This document shows, piece by piece, positions 29,219 through 37,589 of a stretch of DNA of 46,059 bases. Origin of the DNA: Halanaerobium saccharolyticum (GTDB taxonomy: Bacteria > Bacillota > Halanaerobiia > Halanaerobiales > Halanaerobiaceae); NCBI RefSeq assembly GCF_003259895.1, contig NZ_QLME01000026.1, positions 1 through 46,059 of the forward strand, given 5' to 3'. Under the pieces are notes generated by a model that was given only the letters and a program-made list of their open reading frames with translations, was not told the origin of the DNA and made no database searches. The translations under genes were made by a program, and so were the position numbers. Within the stretch, counting starts at the first letter, position 1. Each line of letters begins with the position of its first letter.

Positions 29219-29230
29219 GTATTTAACCAG

Positions 29231-29262
29231 GGAGGCAAAATCTATGATGGCGCCTCCTTTCT
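29231..29262 (+). terminator. Terminator after rpsR
   Basis: Arms GGAGGC (29231-29236) and GCCTCC (29252-29257) are followed by TTTCTTT. Confidence 0.7.
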
Positions 29263-29308
29263 TTCATAATAACTGTTATTTTTGTCGGTAGATGAGGTGA
29301 TAAATTAA

Positions 29309-30193
29309 ATGGATATTAGAAGTTATAAAGACAGTATGAGAACTCTGGCCTACATAATTTTACTGACTGCAGTTAATTATTTTATCCCATTTTTATCGAT
29401 GGCAGTTATGATACTCTGGCCGGTGCCAATAGTATATCTTGTTCAGAAAAAAGAAAGCAGTGGTGTAATTGGTGTAATTGTGATAGCTGCTTTAATAAAT
29501 GGGTTATTATTTGGAACCGTTATGGGTTTGATGACTGTAATTGGTTTTGGAATGGTGGGTTTTGTAATTGGTAATGTGATTAAAGAGGGGATATCTCCTC
29601 TAAAAACGATTATTATCGCTGTACTTACAGTAATAGTTTCACAGGGCCTAATATTTTATGTTTCTTCTGGAATGCTTAATTTAAATTACCAGACTCTTCT
29701 GCAGCAGGCAGTAGAGAGTTTAAGCAGCGAATTTGATCAGCAGTCGGTGGAACAGTTAATTACGGCTCAGATGAGTTTGATTAGAATGATTTTCCCTGCA
29801 TTACTTGCTATTTCTGCAAGTATAACTGGTATTTTAAATTACTATGTTTCAGCCTGGTATTTAAGAAGAAAAGGATTAAATATCCAATTATATAAAACAG
29901 TTAACAACTGGTATTTTCCCCGCTGGATAGTTTCAATTTTGATTGTTATTTCTCTTTTAATGACTTCAAATCCAATTTTTTTGAATATAAATATTTTTAT
30001 GTTTTTCCTGGCTTTTATGCAGGGATTTGCAGTTTTAATGTATTATTTGTCTAAAAAAAGCAGTTCTTTTTTACTTAAATCTTTTTTGATTTTTTTAATT
30101 TTTATTTTTCCGCCTGTTCCAATCATCCTTATTTTATTGGGATTATTGGATATGTGGTTTAATTTCAGAAAGCAGACCAATCAACCTGGTTAA
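29309..30193 (+). CDS. YybS-like membrane protein (DUF2232)
   Basis: A 294-residue, very hydrophobic protein with about eight transmembrane segments and a C-terminal basic tail. Size, helical layout and place between rpsR and rplI match the DUF2232/YybS family of Firmicutes. Function unknown; members resemble small-molecule transporter S components. In Bacillus, gdpP lies between this gene and rplI; it is absent here. Confidence 0.8.
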   Translation: MDIRSYKDSMRTLAYIILLTAVNYFIPFLSMAVMILWPVPIVYLVQKKESSGVIGVIVIAALINGLLFGTVMGLMTVIGFGMVGFVIGNVIKEGISPLKTIIIAVLTVIVSQGLIFYVSSGMLNLNYQTLLQQAVESLSSEFDQQSVEQLITAQMSLIRMIFPALLAISASITGILNYYVSAWYLRRKGLNIQLYKTVNNWYFPRWIVSILIVISLLMTSNPIFLNINIFMFFLAFMQGFAVLMYYLSKKSSSFLLKSFLIFLIFIFPPVPIILILLGLLDMWFNFRKQTNQPG

Positions 30194-30216
30194 AATGCTT
30201 AAGGAGGTAAAAAATT

Positions 30217-30660
30217 ATGAAAGTAGTATTAACAAAAGATGTTGAAAAATTAGGATCTAAAGGTGATGTTGTAGAGGCAGCTGATGGTTATGCCCGCAAT
30301 TATTTAATGCCCCGTGGCCTGGCAGTAGAGGCAACTCAGCAGAAAATTAAAGAGCTGAAGGAAAAAGAGGCAAAGCAAAACCGTCTGGAATCAGAAAAAA
30401 GAGAAGACGCTCAGAAGCTAAAATCTAAATTAGAATCAGAAAAATTTGTAATCAAAGTTAAAGCTGGTGATAATGGTAGATTGTTTGGTTCAGTAAATAC
30501 CAAAGATATTGCCGACGCAGCAGCAGAAAAAGGTTACGATATTGATAAGCGCAAGCTTGAACTTGATGATTCTATTAAGTCTTTAGGAATGCATACTGTA
30601 GAAGTGAAATTATATGATGATATAACAGCTAATTTAAAGGTAAATGTAAAAGAGAAGTAG
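30217..30660 (+). CDS. rplI: 50S ribosomal protein L9
   Basis: A 147-residue two-domain ribosomal protein: the N-terminal domain MKVVLTKDVEKLGSKGDVVE..DGYARNYLMPRGLA, the long connecting helix rich in K and E (about 41-75), and the C-terminal rRNA-binding domain with GRLFGSVNTKDIA. AAGGAGG lies upstream. The replicative helicase gene dnaB that often follows is not here. Confidence 0.97.
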   Translation: MKVVLTKDVEKLGSKGDVVEAADGYARNYLMPRGLAVEATQQKIKELKEKEAKQNRLESEKREDAQKLKSKLESEKFVIKVKAGDNGRLFGSVNTKDIADAAAEKGYDIDKRKLELDDSIKSLGMHTVEVKLYDDITANLKVNVKEK

Positions 30661-30671
30661 ATTTAATAAAA

Positions 30672-30703
30672 GGCCCGGACCTAATATTCTGTTCGGGCTT
30701 CTT
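30672..30703 (+). terminator. Terminator after rplI
   Basis: Arms GCCCGGAC (30673-30680) and GTTCGGGC (30691-30698), then a T-rich tail. It marks the end of the conserved housekeeping block. Confidence 0.75.
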
Positions 30704-30759
30704 TAAATTTATTGCCTGTTCTATCTTTTTTTGTTTAGTTTTAAAATTATGCAGGAATA

Positions 30760-30790
30760 TTGACTTTAATAGCGAATAAATTAATATAAG
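30760..30790 (+). promoter_or_regulatory. Probable uxuA promoter
   Basis: TTGACT (30760-30765) and TATAAG (30785-30790) with a 19-base spacer. The operator at 30815 lies about 25 bases after the -10, suited to repression. Confidence 0.45.
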
Positions 30791-30814
30791 AGAAAAAGAT
30801 TTTTTTGATACTTT

Positions 30815-30828
30815 TGAAAACGCTTTCA
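30815..30828. promoter_or_regulatory. cre / LacI-family operator before uxuA
   Basis: TGAAAACGCTTTCA fits the catabolite-responsive element consensus TGWAANCGNTNWCA exactly and is palindromic. It could bind CcpA or the LacI-family protein encoded at 35730. It is the only such site I found in the window. Confidence 0.75.
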
Positions 30829-30862
30829 ACTTACTAAATAATCAAATAAAAGGAGTGATCTT

Positions 30863-31903
30863 ATGAAACTATCTTTTCGCTGGTATGGTGATGATGATCC
30901 TGTAACTCTGGAGAAAATCAGACAGATTCCTGGTATGGTAGGAATTGTGACAGCAATTTACGATATTCCAGCAGGAGAAGCCTGGCCATATGAAAAAATT
31001 AAAGAGTTAAATGATAAGGTTGAGGCAGCAGGACTTGAAATTACAGCTATTGAGAGTGTACCGGTACCTGAGGCAATTAAAATGGGTGTCGAGCCGCGGG
31101 ACCGTTATATTGAAAACTACAAAGAAACCATTAGAAATTTAGCTAAAGCGGGAATTGAAGTAGTAACCTATAACTTTATGCCCGTCTTTGACTGGACCCG
31201 TTCAGAGCTTGACCACGAGTTGGATGACGGTTCAGAAGCCTTAATTTACAAAAAAGAAGAAGTAGATAAAATGGATCCTTTAAGTGGGGAACTTGACCTT
31301 CCCGGCTGGGATACAAGTTATACAAAAGATGAATTAAATGATCTAATGACAGCTTATCAGGAAATTGATGAGGAAGATCTCTGGGATAATTTAGAGTATT
31401 TCTTAAAGGAAATTATTCCGGTAGCAGAAGAAGAAAATATTAAAATGGCAATCCACCCCGATGATCCACCATGGTCTATTTTTGGTCTGCCGCGAGTTGT
31501 AGTTGGTAAAGAAAATCTGCGGAGACTTCTAAATCTAGTTGATTCTCCAGCAAATGGACTTGATCTCTGTTCTGGTTCACTGGGAGTTAATCCTGAGAAT
31601 GATATTCCGGAGATTATCAGAGAATTTGGAGACAGAATTCATTTTGCTCATGTGAGAAATGTTAAAATCACAGGTGAAGAAAGCTTTGAAGAAGCAGCTC
31701 ACTTAAGTGAAAAAGGTTCACTTGATATTTATGAAATCATGAAAGCCTATCATGATGTCGGTTTTGAGGGACCACTGCGTCCTGACCACGGCCGTATGAT
31801 CTGGGGAGAAACAGGTAAACCAGGTTATGGTCTTTATGATCGTGCTCTGGGAGCGACTTATATTAATGGCCTCTGGGAAGCAATTAAGAAAAGCAGTAAA
31901 TAA
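30863..31903 (+). CDS. uxuA: Mannonate dehydratase
   Basis: It converts D-mannonate to 2-keto-3-deoxygluconate in glucuronate catabolism. The 346-residue TIM-barrel protein starts [25 protein letters not shown], with [27 protein letters not shown] and HFAHVRNVK, all strongly characteristic of UxuA. AAGGAGTGAT precedes the ATG. A cre-type operator lies upstream. The partner gene uxuB follows after an intervening terminator. Confidence 0.95.
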   Translation: MKLSFRWYGDDDPVTLEKIRQIPGMVGIVTAIYDIPAGEAWPYEKIKELNDKVEAAGLEITAIESVPVPEAIKMGVEPRDRYIENYKETIRNLAKAGIEVVTYNFMPVFDWTRSELDHELDDGSEALIYKKEEVDKMDPLSGELDLPGWDTSYTKDELNDLMTAYQEIDEEDLWDNLEYFLKEIIPVAEEENIKMAIHPDDPPWSIFGLPRVVVGKENLRRLLNLVDSPANGLDLCSGSLGVNPENDIPEIIREFGDRIHFAHVRNVKITGEESFEEAAHLSEKGSLDIYEIMKAYHDVGFEGPLRPDHGRMIWGETGKPGYGLYDRALGATYINGLWEAIKKSSK

Positions 31904-31913
31904 ATTAAAATAA

Positions 31914-31963
31914 AGAATCCCCTTTTAATAAAATTCTAAATTTATATAAGGGGGTTCTTTTTT
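31914..31963 (+). terminator. Terminator between uxuA and uxuB
   Basis: Arms GAATCCCCTT (31915-31924) and AAGGGGGTTC (31948-31957) followed by a run of T. Transcription of uxuB may thus need its own promoter or partial read-through. Confidence 0.75.
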
Positions 31964-32033
31964 AAATAACTTTGCAATTGACTGGATTATTTTAAAACTA
32001 AACTTGATCAGAAAAAATGAAAGGAGCTTTAAA

Positions 32034-33653
32034 ATGCTGAAATTAAAAAAAGAAGAACTGAAAGATAAAGCTCAGTGGGAAAAAGCGGGGATTAATCCAC
32101 CGCAGTTTGATTATCAGAATTTGATTGACAGGACAAAAGAAAATCCGGAATGGGTCCACTTTGGTGCCGGTAATATCTTTAGAGCCTTTATTGCCCGACT
32201 GCAGCAGGAACTGCTCAACGAGGGAGAGGTAGAGACTGGTATTATAGCAGCCGAAGGTTTTGACTATGAGATTATAGATAAGGTGTACCAGCCGGCTGAT
32301 AATTTAAGCCTGGTGGTTAAGATGTTTGCTGACGGTAAGTTGGAAAAAACTCTGCTGGCCAGTATTACAGAAGGTCTCAAAGCAGATTCTCAGTTTGAAG
32401 AAGACTGGGAGGAACTGAAAGAAGTTTTTAGAAAACCATCTCTTAAAATGGCCAGCTTTACAGTAACCGAAAAAGGTTACTCCCTGGATAATATGGAGGG
32501 TGAATTCTTTCCCTTTGTGCTGGAAGACTTTGAAGCCGGACCGGAAGGAGATTTAAATCACCTGATGGCCAAGGTAACAGCTTTAGCCTATGAACGCTAT
32601 CAGGCAGGAGCCTATCCCTTTGCCTTTGCCAGTATGGATAACTGCTCCCATAATGGCCAGAAGCTTAAAGATGCAGTTTTAACTGTGGCCGAAAAATGGG
32701 TTAAAAATGACTTAGTAGAAGAAGATTTTCTGGCATATTTAAATGATGACTCTAAAGTCGGATTCCCCTGGTCAATGATCGACAAGATCACACCGGGACC
32801 GGCGCCAGATGTGAAGCAGCAGCTGGAAGAACTCGGTTTTGAAAACACAGAGATTGTTAAAACAGATAAAAGTACAGAAATAGCAGCTTTTGTTAACTCC
32901 GAAGCACCAGAATATTTAGTGATCGAAGATAGTTTTCCCAATGGTAAAATACCTCTAGATAAAGCTGGAGCAATTTATACTGATCGGAAAACAGTTAACC
33001 AGGTAGAAACCATGAAGGTCACAACCTGTCTTAATCCACTCCATACAGCAATGGCAGTTTATGGCTGTCTTTTAGGCCATACTTCAATTGCAGAAGAAAT
33101 GGAAGATCAGGAAATTAGAGCTTTAGTAGAACAGATTGGTTACAAAGAAGGTTTGCCGGTTGTTGTAGATCCGGGAGTACTTGATCCAGAAGAGTTTATC
33201 GATGAGGTAGTAAAAGAAAGACTGGTTAACCCCTATATTCCAGATACACCTCAGAGAATAGCCAAAGATACCTCCCAGAAGGTTGCAATTCGCTTTGGCG
33301 AAACAATTAAGTCCTACCGTGAGGCTGATCATTTAGATCCAGCTGATTTAGTTGTTGTACCCCTGGCTATTGCAGGCTGGCTCAGATATCTGCTGGCAGT
33401 GGATGATCAGGGTCAAAAGATGCCCTTAAGTTCAGATCCAATGCTGGATGAGCTAACACCACAGCTGGAGGAAATAGAGTTTGGTAATCCTGATTCTGTA
33501 GGAGATAAGCTGCATTCTATTTTAAGTAACGAAAAGCTGATGGGTCTTAATCTTTACGAAGTTGGACTGGGAGAAAAGATAGAAGGCTACTTTAAGGAAA
33601 TGATAGCAGAAAAAGGAGCAGTTAGAGCCACCTTAAATAAATATCTGCTCTAA
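32034..33653 (+). CDS. uxuB: D-fructuronate reductase / mannitol dehydrogenase family
   Basis: A 539-residue polyol dehydrogenase. The NAD-binding start WVHFGAGNIFRAFIARL, FPWSMIDKITPGP, and the catalytic region KVTTCLNPLHTAMAVYGCLLGH identify the mannitol dehydrogenase/UxuB family. Next to uxuA, the reduction of fructuronate to mannonate is the most likely reaction. ATG at 32034 follows AAAGGAGC; the frame is open ten codons further upstream without support. Mannitol or tagaturonate specificity cannot be excluded. Confidence 0.88.
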   Translation: MLKLKKEELKDKAQWEKAGINPPQFDYQNLIDRTKENPEWVHFGAGNIFRAFIARLQQELLNEGEVETGIIAAEGFDYEIIDKVYQPADNLSLVVKMFADGKLEKTLLASITEGLKADSQFEEDWEELKEVFRKPSLKMASFTVTEKGYSLDNMEGEFFPFVLEDFEAGPEGDLNHLMAKVTALAYERYQAGAYPFAFASMDNCSHNGQKLKDAVLTVAEKWVKNDLVEEDFLAYLNDDSKVGFPWSMIDKITPGPAPDVKQQLEELGFENTEIVKTDKSTEIAAFVNSEAPEYLVIEDSFPNGKIPLDKAGAIYTDRKTVNQVETMKVTTCLNPLHTAMAVYGCLLGHTSIAEEMEDQEIRALVEQIGYKEGLPVVVDPGVLDPEEFIDEVVKERLVNPYIPDTPQRIAKDTSQKVAIRFGETIKSYREADHLDPADLVVVPLAIAGWLRYLLAVDDQGQKMPLSSDPMLDELTPQLEEIEFGNPDSVGDKLHSILSNEKLMGLNLYEVGLGEKIEGYFKEMIAEKGAVRATLNKYLL

Positions 33654-33667
33654 GCTAAATTGAACTT

Positions 33668-33703
33668 TTAAAAAGCCTGGTCTTTTTCCGATCAGGCTTT
33701 TTC
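33668..33703 (+). terminator. Terminator after uxuB
   Basis: Arms AAAAAGCCTG (33670-33679) and CAGGCTTTTT (33693-33702); the arm itself ends in T. Confidence 0.75.
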
Positions 33704-33745
33704 CATTTTATTAAGAAAGTAATTTAAATTAATTATGCTCTCTAC

Positions 33746-33774
33746 TTCATCTTAACGCAGATATATGGTATATT
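33746..33774 (+). promoter_or_regulatory. Possible promoter of the degenerate ABC gene
   Basis: TTCATC (33746-33751), a 17-base spacer and TATATT (33769-33774), 45 bases before the start codon. Confidence 0.35.
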
Positions 33775-33818
33775 AACTTTGTAGTCTACCAAAAAAGCAT
33801 TAACTTAGAGGTGAAAAG

Positions 33819-34619
33819 ATGGAACAAAATATTTTGGAAATCAAAAATTTAAAGTTTGAAGAGCAGCCTAAAAATACATATTTTAATTTAAAAGTACAGA
33901 AAAATAGTATTCATTCTATTTTGTTTAAAAATGATAAACTTAAAAAGCAGCTGCTTGATTTTTTAATCGGAGAAAAGGTTGAGGTGGAGGCAGAGTTGAA
34001 CTATCAAGGAACACTTCTTAAACCTTCAGTTATTAAAAATCTTTACCAGGATCAAATATTTTTAATTAATCAATACTCAGCAGTTAATCCAGACAAAGAT
34101 CCACTGGGGATTTTTAAGTTCAATAAAAAAGGAGAGGGAGAAAATAAATCGACAGTTTTCCCTGAGATGACTATAGCTGAAAATATATTTTTTGGCAGAG
34201 AACCACTAAAAAAATTTCTGTTTTTTAAGTCAATAGATAATCAAAAAATGATCGAGAAAACGGCAGAACTGCTGGAGCTGCTGGAAGTAGAGTTGTATCC
34301 AGATCAGAAAATGTTGGAATTGAGCCCTTTAGAAAAACAGCTGGTAGAGCTGTTGAAAACTCTATCCTGTGGAGCAGAAATTATTTTAATTGATCAGGCT
34401 GTAATTGAGCTGTCTGAGTCAGAAAAGCAGATATTTTTTGATTTTATGCAGCAGTTAAAGCAGAAAGGGATTACAATTATCTATTTTACCAAAGAAATAG
34501 AAGAAGTCTTTGCAGTTTCAGATTTTGTTAGCGTTTTAAAAGAAGAACAAAATAAGGGAACAAGAAAAGTTTCAGAATTAGAGTATAATGAGCTGGCTTT
34601 ACTTTTGATGGGAAAATAA
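33819..34619 (+). CDS. Degenerate sugar-type ABC ATPase, catalytic motifs lost
   Basis: A 266-residue protein homologous in layout to the ATPase domain of RbsA/MglA-type sugar importers: FPEMTIAENIFFGREP (114-129), LSPLEKQLVELLKTLS (168-183), ITIIYFTKEIEEVFAVSDFVSVL (218-240). Every catalytic motif is altered. The Walker A site reads FKNDKLKK (36-43) instead of a GxxGxGKS loop, the signature is LSPLEKQ rather than LSxGQ, Walker B ends in Gln193 instead of Glu, and the switch His is Lys225. The frame is nevertheless intact with a good ribosome binding site (AGAGGTGA). It is likely a non-hydrolysing paralogue with a regulatory or scaffolding role. No permease or binding protein is next to it. 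Confidence 0.75.
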   Translation: MEQNILEIKNLKFEEQPKNTYFNLKVQKNSIHSILFKNDKLKKQLLDFLIGEKVEVEAELNYQGTLLKPSVIKNLYQDQIFLINQYSAVNPDKDPLGIFKFNKKGEGENKSTVFPEMTIAENIFFGREPLKKFLFFKSIDNQKMIEKTAELLELLEVELYPDQKMLELSPLEKQLVELLKTLSCGAEIILIDQAVIELSESEKQIFFDFMQQLKQKGITIIYFTKEIEEVFAVSDFVSVLKEEQNKGTRKVSELEYNELALLLMGK

Positions 34620-34700
34620 TGAATTTTAAAGCTTAAAAAAGACAGCAAATTTTATAATTTATTAAAAGTTGAATTTTAAGAAGAAAAAGGAGTTTATTTA

Positions 34701-35627
34701 ATGGCAGATCTGTATCCGGTTTTAGAACAATTATTATTGATGGGAGTTTTAATAGCTCTGGGATATTATTTAAATCAATCAGGGAAAATTGAGCAGGCAG
34801 CAGAAAAAGGAATAGCTGAGCTGACAATAGATATCGCTTTTCCTGCCTTGATTTTTACGAATATCGTCAAAGATTTTGATTTAAGCATGTTTAGACAGTA
34901 TTTAATAGTACCATTTTCGGCTTTAATTATTACACTTCTTTCTATTATGATAGTGATTATAGTCACCCGCAGTTTAAACTACTCCAGAAGAGAGCAGGAG
35001 GAGTTTGCTTTTGTTACTGTTTTCAGTAATAATATTTTTGTGGGGGCTCCAATCTGCCTGGCTTTATTTGGAGCGCAGGGTTTGATTTTAGCTATTTTAT
35101 ATGATTTTGGAATGCAGTTAATTTTATGGACAGTCGGTATCTGGCTTTTAAAGGACAGCGGTCAGAATGCAGACAGTCATTTTCTGGCTAATATATTTTC
35201 ACCTCCAGTTGTAGGGCTTTTGCTTGGATTAGTTGTTGTTTTCAGCGGAGTTTCTATGCCAGCGGCAGTTATTAATATTACTGACAGCATTGGAGCAATT
35301 ACTATTCCTCTGGCCATGATTTTCATTGGCTTACAGCTTGCCAAAAGCACCTTTGCTGAGGTTATGGGTAATAAAAAAGTTTATTTGCTTACTTCACTGA
35401 GGCTTCTGCTTTTTCCAGCCTTAGTTTATTTCGGACTGGGTTTATTTCCAATTCAACCCTTATTACGCAGTGTAATGACAATTCTGGCAGCAATGCCTGT
35501 TTTTGCGAGTTCTTCAGTAATTATGGAAAAGTACGGTCATCAAAGTGATTTTGCCTCGGCTGCAATCTTTGCCACAATAGTTTTTATGGGAGCAACACTA
35601 CCGATCTTTATCTGGCTGGTTGTTTAA
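34701..35627 (+). CDS. AEC-family transporter (auxin efflux carrier-like)
   Basis: A 308-residue membrane protein with about ten hydrophobic segments in two halves. The first includes LLLMGVLIALGYYLNQSGKI and ELTIDIAFPALIFTNIV; the second has SPPVVGLLLGLVVVF and a conserved proline-containing end (GATLPIFIWLVV). The fold fits the AEC family that exports organic acids or other small anions. Substrate unknown; location suggests a carbohydrate-derived acid. AAAAAGGAGT lies upstream. Confidence 0.88.
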   Translation: MADLYPVLEQLLLMGVLIALGYYLNQSGKIEQAAEKGIAELTIDIAFPALIFTNIVKDFDLSMFRQYLIVPFSALIITLLSIMIVIIVTRSLNYSRREQEEFAFVTVFSNNIFVGAPICLALFGAQGLILAILYDFGMQLILWTVGIWLLKDSGQNADSHFLANIFSPPVVGLLLGLVVVFSGVSMPAAVINITDSIGAITIPLAMIFIGLQLAKSTFAEVMGNKKVYLLTSLRLLLFPALVYFGLGLFPIQPLLRSVMTILAAMPVFASSSVIMEKYGHQSDFASAAIFATIVFMGATLPIFIWLVV

Positions 35628-35729
35628 CTGGTTGGGTTAGTGATTTAGAAATAATAGCTGGTCTTTCAAAATAGCCTGGATAATTAATTTTGTAAAAAAA
35701 TTAAAATTTAAGTAAAAGAGGTGATAACA

Positions 35730-36749
35730 GTGGTTTCAATTAATGATGTAGCAGATAGAGCAAATGTATCAATTTCTACAGTATCCAGAGTCATTAATCA
35801 AAATGCAAATGTTTCACGTGAAAAGGAAAAAGCAGTTTTAAAAGCAGTGGATGAACTTGATTACATTCCTAATGGCCTGGCTCAGGGACTGGTCACTAAA
35901 AAAAGCAAGTCGATCGGAGTTTTAATTGCAGATATTGGTAATTTATATTATTCCTACCTGGTCAAAAGTATTGAAAAAGAACTGAGAGCTGCCGGCTATT
36001 ATGCTGTAATTGGCAATACAGAATGGGATGGAAAAAGAGAAAAAGAATATATCAGACATTTAATTCAGAGACAGGTTGATGGTTTTATTTTAGCTTCCAC
36101 TTCTTTAAGTTCTGAGTATATTGAGCAGCTGGCCGAGAAGGAAATTCCCCTGGTAGTTTTAGATCGCGAGATTAATTCGGATAAAATTGATAAAATTAGA
36201 ATTAATGATTATAAGGGGGGGTATCAGGCTGCCGAGCATTTAATTGAATCTGGCTATCAATATTTTATTCATTTGAAGGGGGCAGGGTTTACTGCAACGG
36301 CAGCAGATAGATCCCGTGGTTTTAAGGATTGTATGCAAAAATATTCGGTTGATAAAGAAAATTATAAGCTGCTTTCTTCCTCATTTGTGGAAGAAGAAGC
36401 GGCTCAAGATATGTCAGATTTTTTGGAGGGGAATAATTTTAAGTCTAAGCGCCTGGGTATTTTTGCGGCCAATGATGCAGCAGCTTTTGGGGTTTTAAAA
36501 GAACTAAAAAGAAGAGGGATTAATGTGCCCCGGGAAGCCGGTGTGATTGGTTTTGACAATGTAAACTTTGCCGAATATTCGAGTCCGGCCCTGACTACTA
36601 TCGGCAGACCGATTGCTGATATTGGAAAAATCTCAGCTCAAATATTATTAAAAAGACTTAACAAATCAGAAGACGAAAAAATCAAGCATAAAAACATGAC
36701 ACTTGATGTGCAGCTGATTAAAAGAGAAAGCACCGCCAAAATAAAATAA
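35730..36749 (+). CDS. LacI-family transcriptional regulator
   Basis: A 339-residue repressor with the N-terminal helix-turn-helix VSINDVADRANVSISTVSRVIN and hinge, then a periplasmic-binding-like sugar domain with AANDAAAFGVLKELKRRGI and VIGFDN. GTG at 35730 follows AAAGAGGTGAT; an in-frame GTG three codons earlier overlaps that ribosome binding site. Its likely operator type matches the palindrome before uxuA. The codons for NVSRE include a parS-like sequence at 35810-35825. Confidence 0.92.
   Translation: MVSINDVADRANVSISTVSRVINQNANVSREKEKAVLKAVDELDYIPNGLAQGLVTKKSKSIGVLIADIGNLYYSYLVKSIEKELRAAGYYAVIGNTEWDGKREKEYIRHLIQRQVDGFILASTSLSSEYIEQLAEKEIPLVVLDREINSDKIDKIRINDYKGGYQAAEHLIESGYQYFIHLKGAGFTATAADRSRGFKDCMQKYSVDKENYKLLSSSFVEEEAAQDMSDFLEGNNFKSKRLGIFAANDAAAFGVLKELKRRGINVPREAGVIGFDNVNFAEYSSPALTTIGRPIADIGKISAQILLKRLNKSEDEKIKHKNMTLDVQLIKRESTAKIK
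35810..35825. promoter_or_regulatory. parS-like site inside the LacI-family gene
   Basis: TGTTTCACGTGAAAAG agrees with the parS consensus at 14 of 16 bases, with the centre CACGTG exact. It encodes conserved residues of the regulator, so chance is possible. Confidence 0.5.
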
Positions 36750-36755
36750 TAATTT

Positions 36756-36792
36756 AAAAAGCTCTCTGTAAATTTACCGGCAGAGAGCTTTT
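36756..36792. terminator. Bidirectional terminator between converging genes
   Basis: Arms AAAAGCTCTCTG (36757-36768) and CAGAGAGCTTTT (36781-36792). T runs on both strands serve the LacI-family gene (plus) and the isomerase operon (minus). Confidence 0.8.
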
Positions 36793-36833
36793 CTGGAGAG
36801 AACATTTATCGACTAAGCAAATATAATTTTAGC

Positions 36834-37589
36834 TTACAACCCCATTGCCTTTAAATTCTGCAGACTAATGGCCAGACTTTCGAAAGGATCACGCTGGCAG
36901 ACATCCTGTTCTACACAGGCCCATTCAACCTGATTATCACTGCAGGCCTTTATAATTCTTGGCCAGTTCAGATTACCTTCTCCAACCTCAGCCATCTGTG
37001 GATCCCAGCCGTCAACAGTCATATCTTTAAAGTGAACTACATCCATTCTATTTTTAACCTTTTTAATCCACTCTGCCGGATCAGCTCCACCCGCCTGAAT
37101 CCAGTAGGTGTCAATTTCAAAATCAAAAAAATCAGGGTCGCTTTCTTCCAGTAAAATATCCATTCCAGTTTTGTCTCCGTAGTTAGCAAACTCAACATTA
37201 TGATTGTGATAAATAAACTGCAGCTCATTTTCTTTTAATTTTTTTGCCACTGGAGCGATCTCCTGTAAAAATTCACGAATGCCATCTGCACTGCTGCGAT
37301 ATTCTTCCGGCATAATACCGAGTCCTACCTGTTTGCAGTTCCAGAGTTTATGTTCCTTAATTACATTATCAAGATCATTTTTTAAACGGTCAAAACTGAT
37401 GTGGGTGGCACAAATCTCCAGTCCGATCTCGTCAACTAACTCTTTTAATTTTACTGCTTCAATTGGACCAAAACCTGAAACCTGAACCGCATCATAACCA
37501 ATTTTTTTAACCTTTTTCAATGTTTTTTCAATCTCTGCTGGAGTCTGAGTAAAATCTCGGACTGTATATAATTGGGCCGCTATTTTCAT
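36834..37589 (-). CDS. Sugar phosphate isomerase/epimerase-like TIM barrel
   Basis: A 251-residue xylose-isomerase-like protein. It starts MKIAAQLYTVRD and has metal-ligand motifs YHNHNVEF, DFEIDTYW, VVHFKD and CVEQD along the barrel, as in inosose dehydratase or 3-dehydroshikimate dehydratase-type enzymes. The 5' end overlaps the oxidoreductase upstream by 4 bases (ATGA). It is the last gene of the four-gene minus operon. The precise substrate is not determinable. Confidence 0.85.
   Translation of the reverse strand: MKIAAQLYTVRDFTQTPAEIEKTLKKVKKIGYDAVQVSGFGPIEAVKLKELVDEIGLEICATHISFDRLKNDLDNVIKEHKLWNCKQVGLGIMPEEYRSSADGIREFLQEIAPVAKKLKENELQFIYHNHNVEFANYGDKTGMDILLEESDPDFFDFEIDTYWIQAGGADPAEWIKKVKNRMDVVHFKDMTVDGWDPQMAEVGEGNLNWPRIIKACSDNQVEWACVEQDVCQRDPFESLAISLQNLKAMGL

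Noticed and set aside
30193-30217. Loss of gdpP between the DUF2232 gene and rplI as a special event
   Set aside because: Gene order here varies widely among Firmicutes, and absence from this spot says nothing about the genome.
32612-32941. Minus-strand ORF of 109 codons inside uxuB
   Set aside because: It is antisense to a well-supported gene with no start signals and Ser/Leu-rich low complexity.
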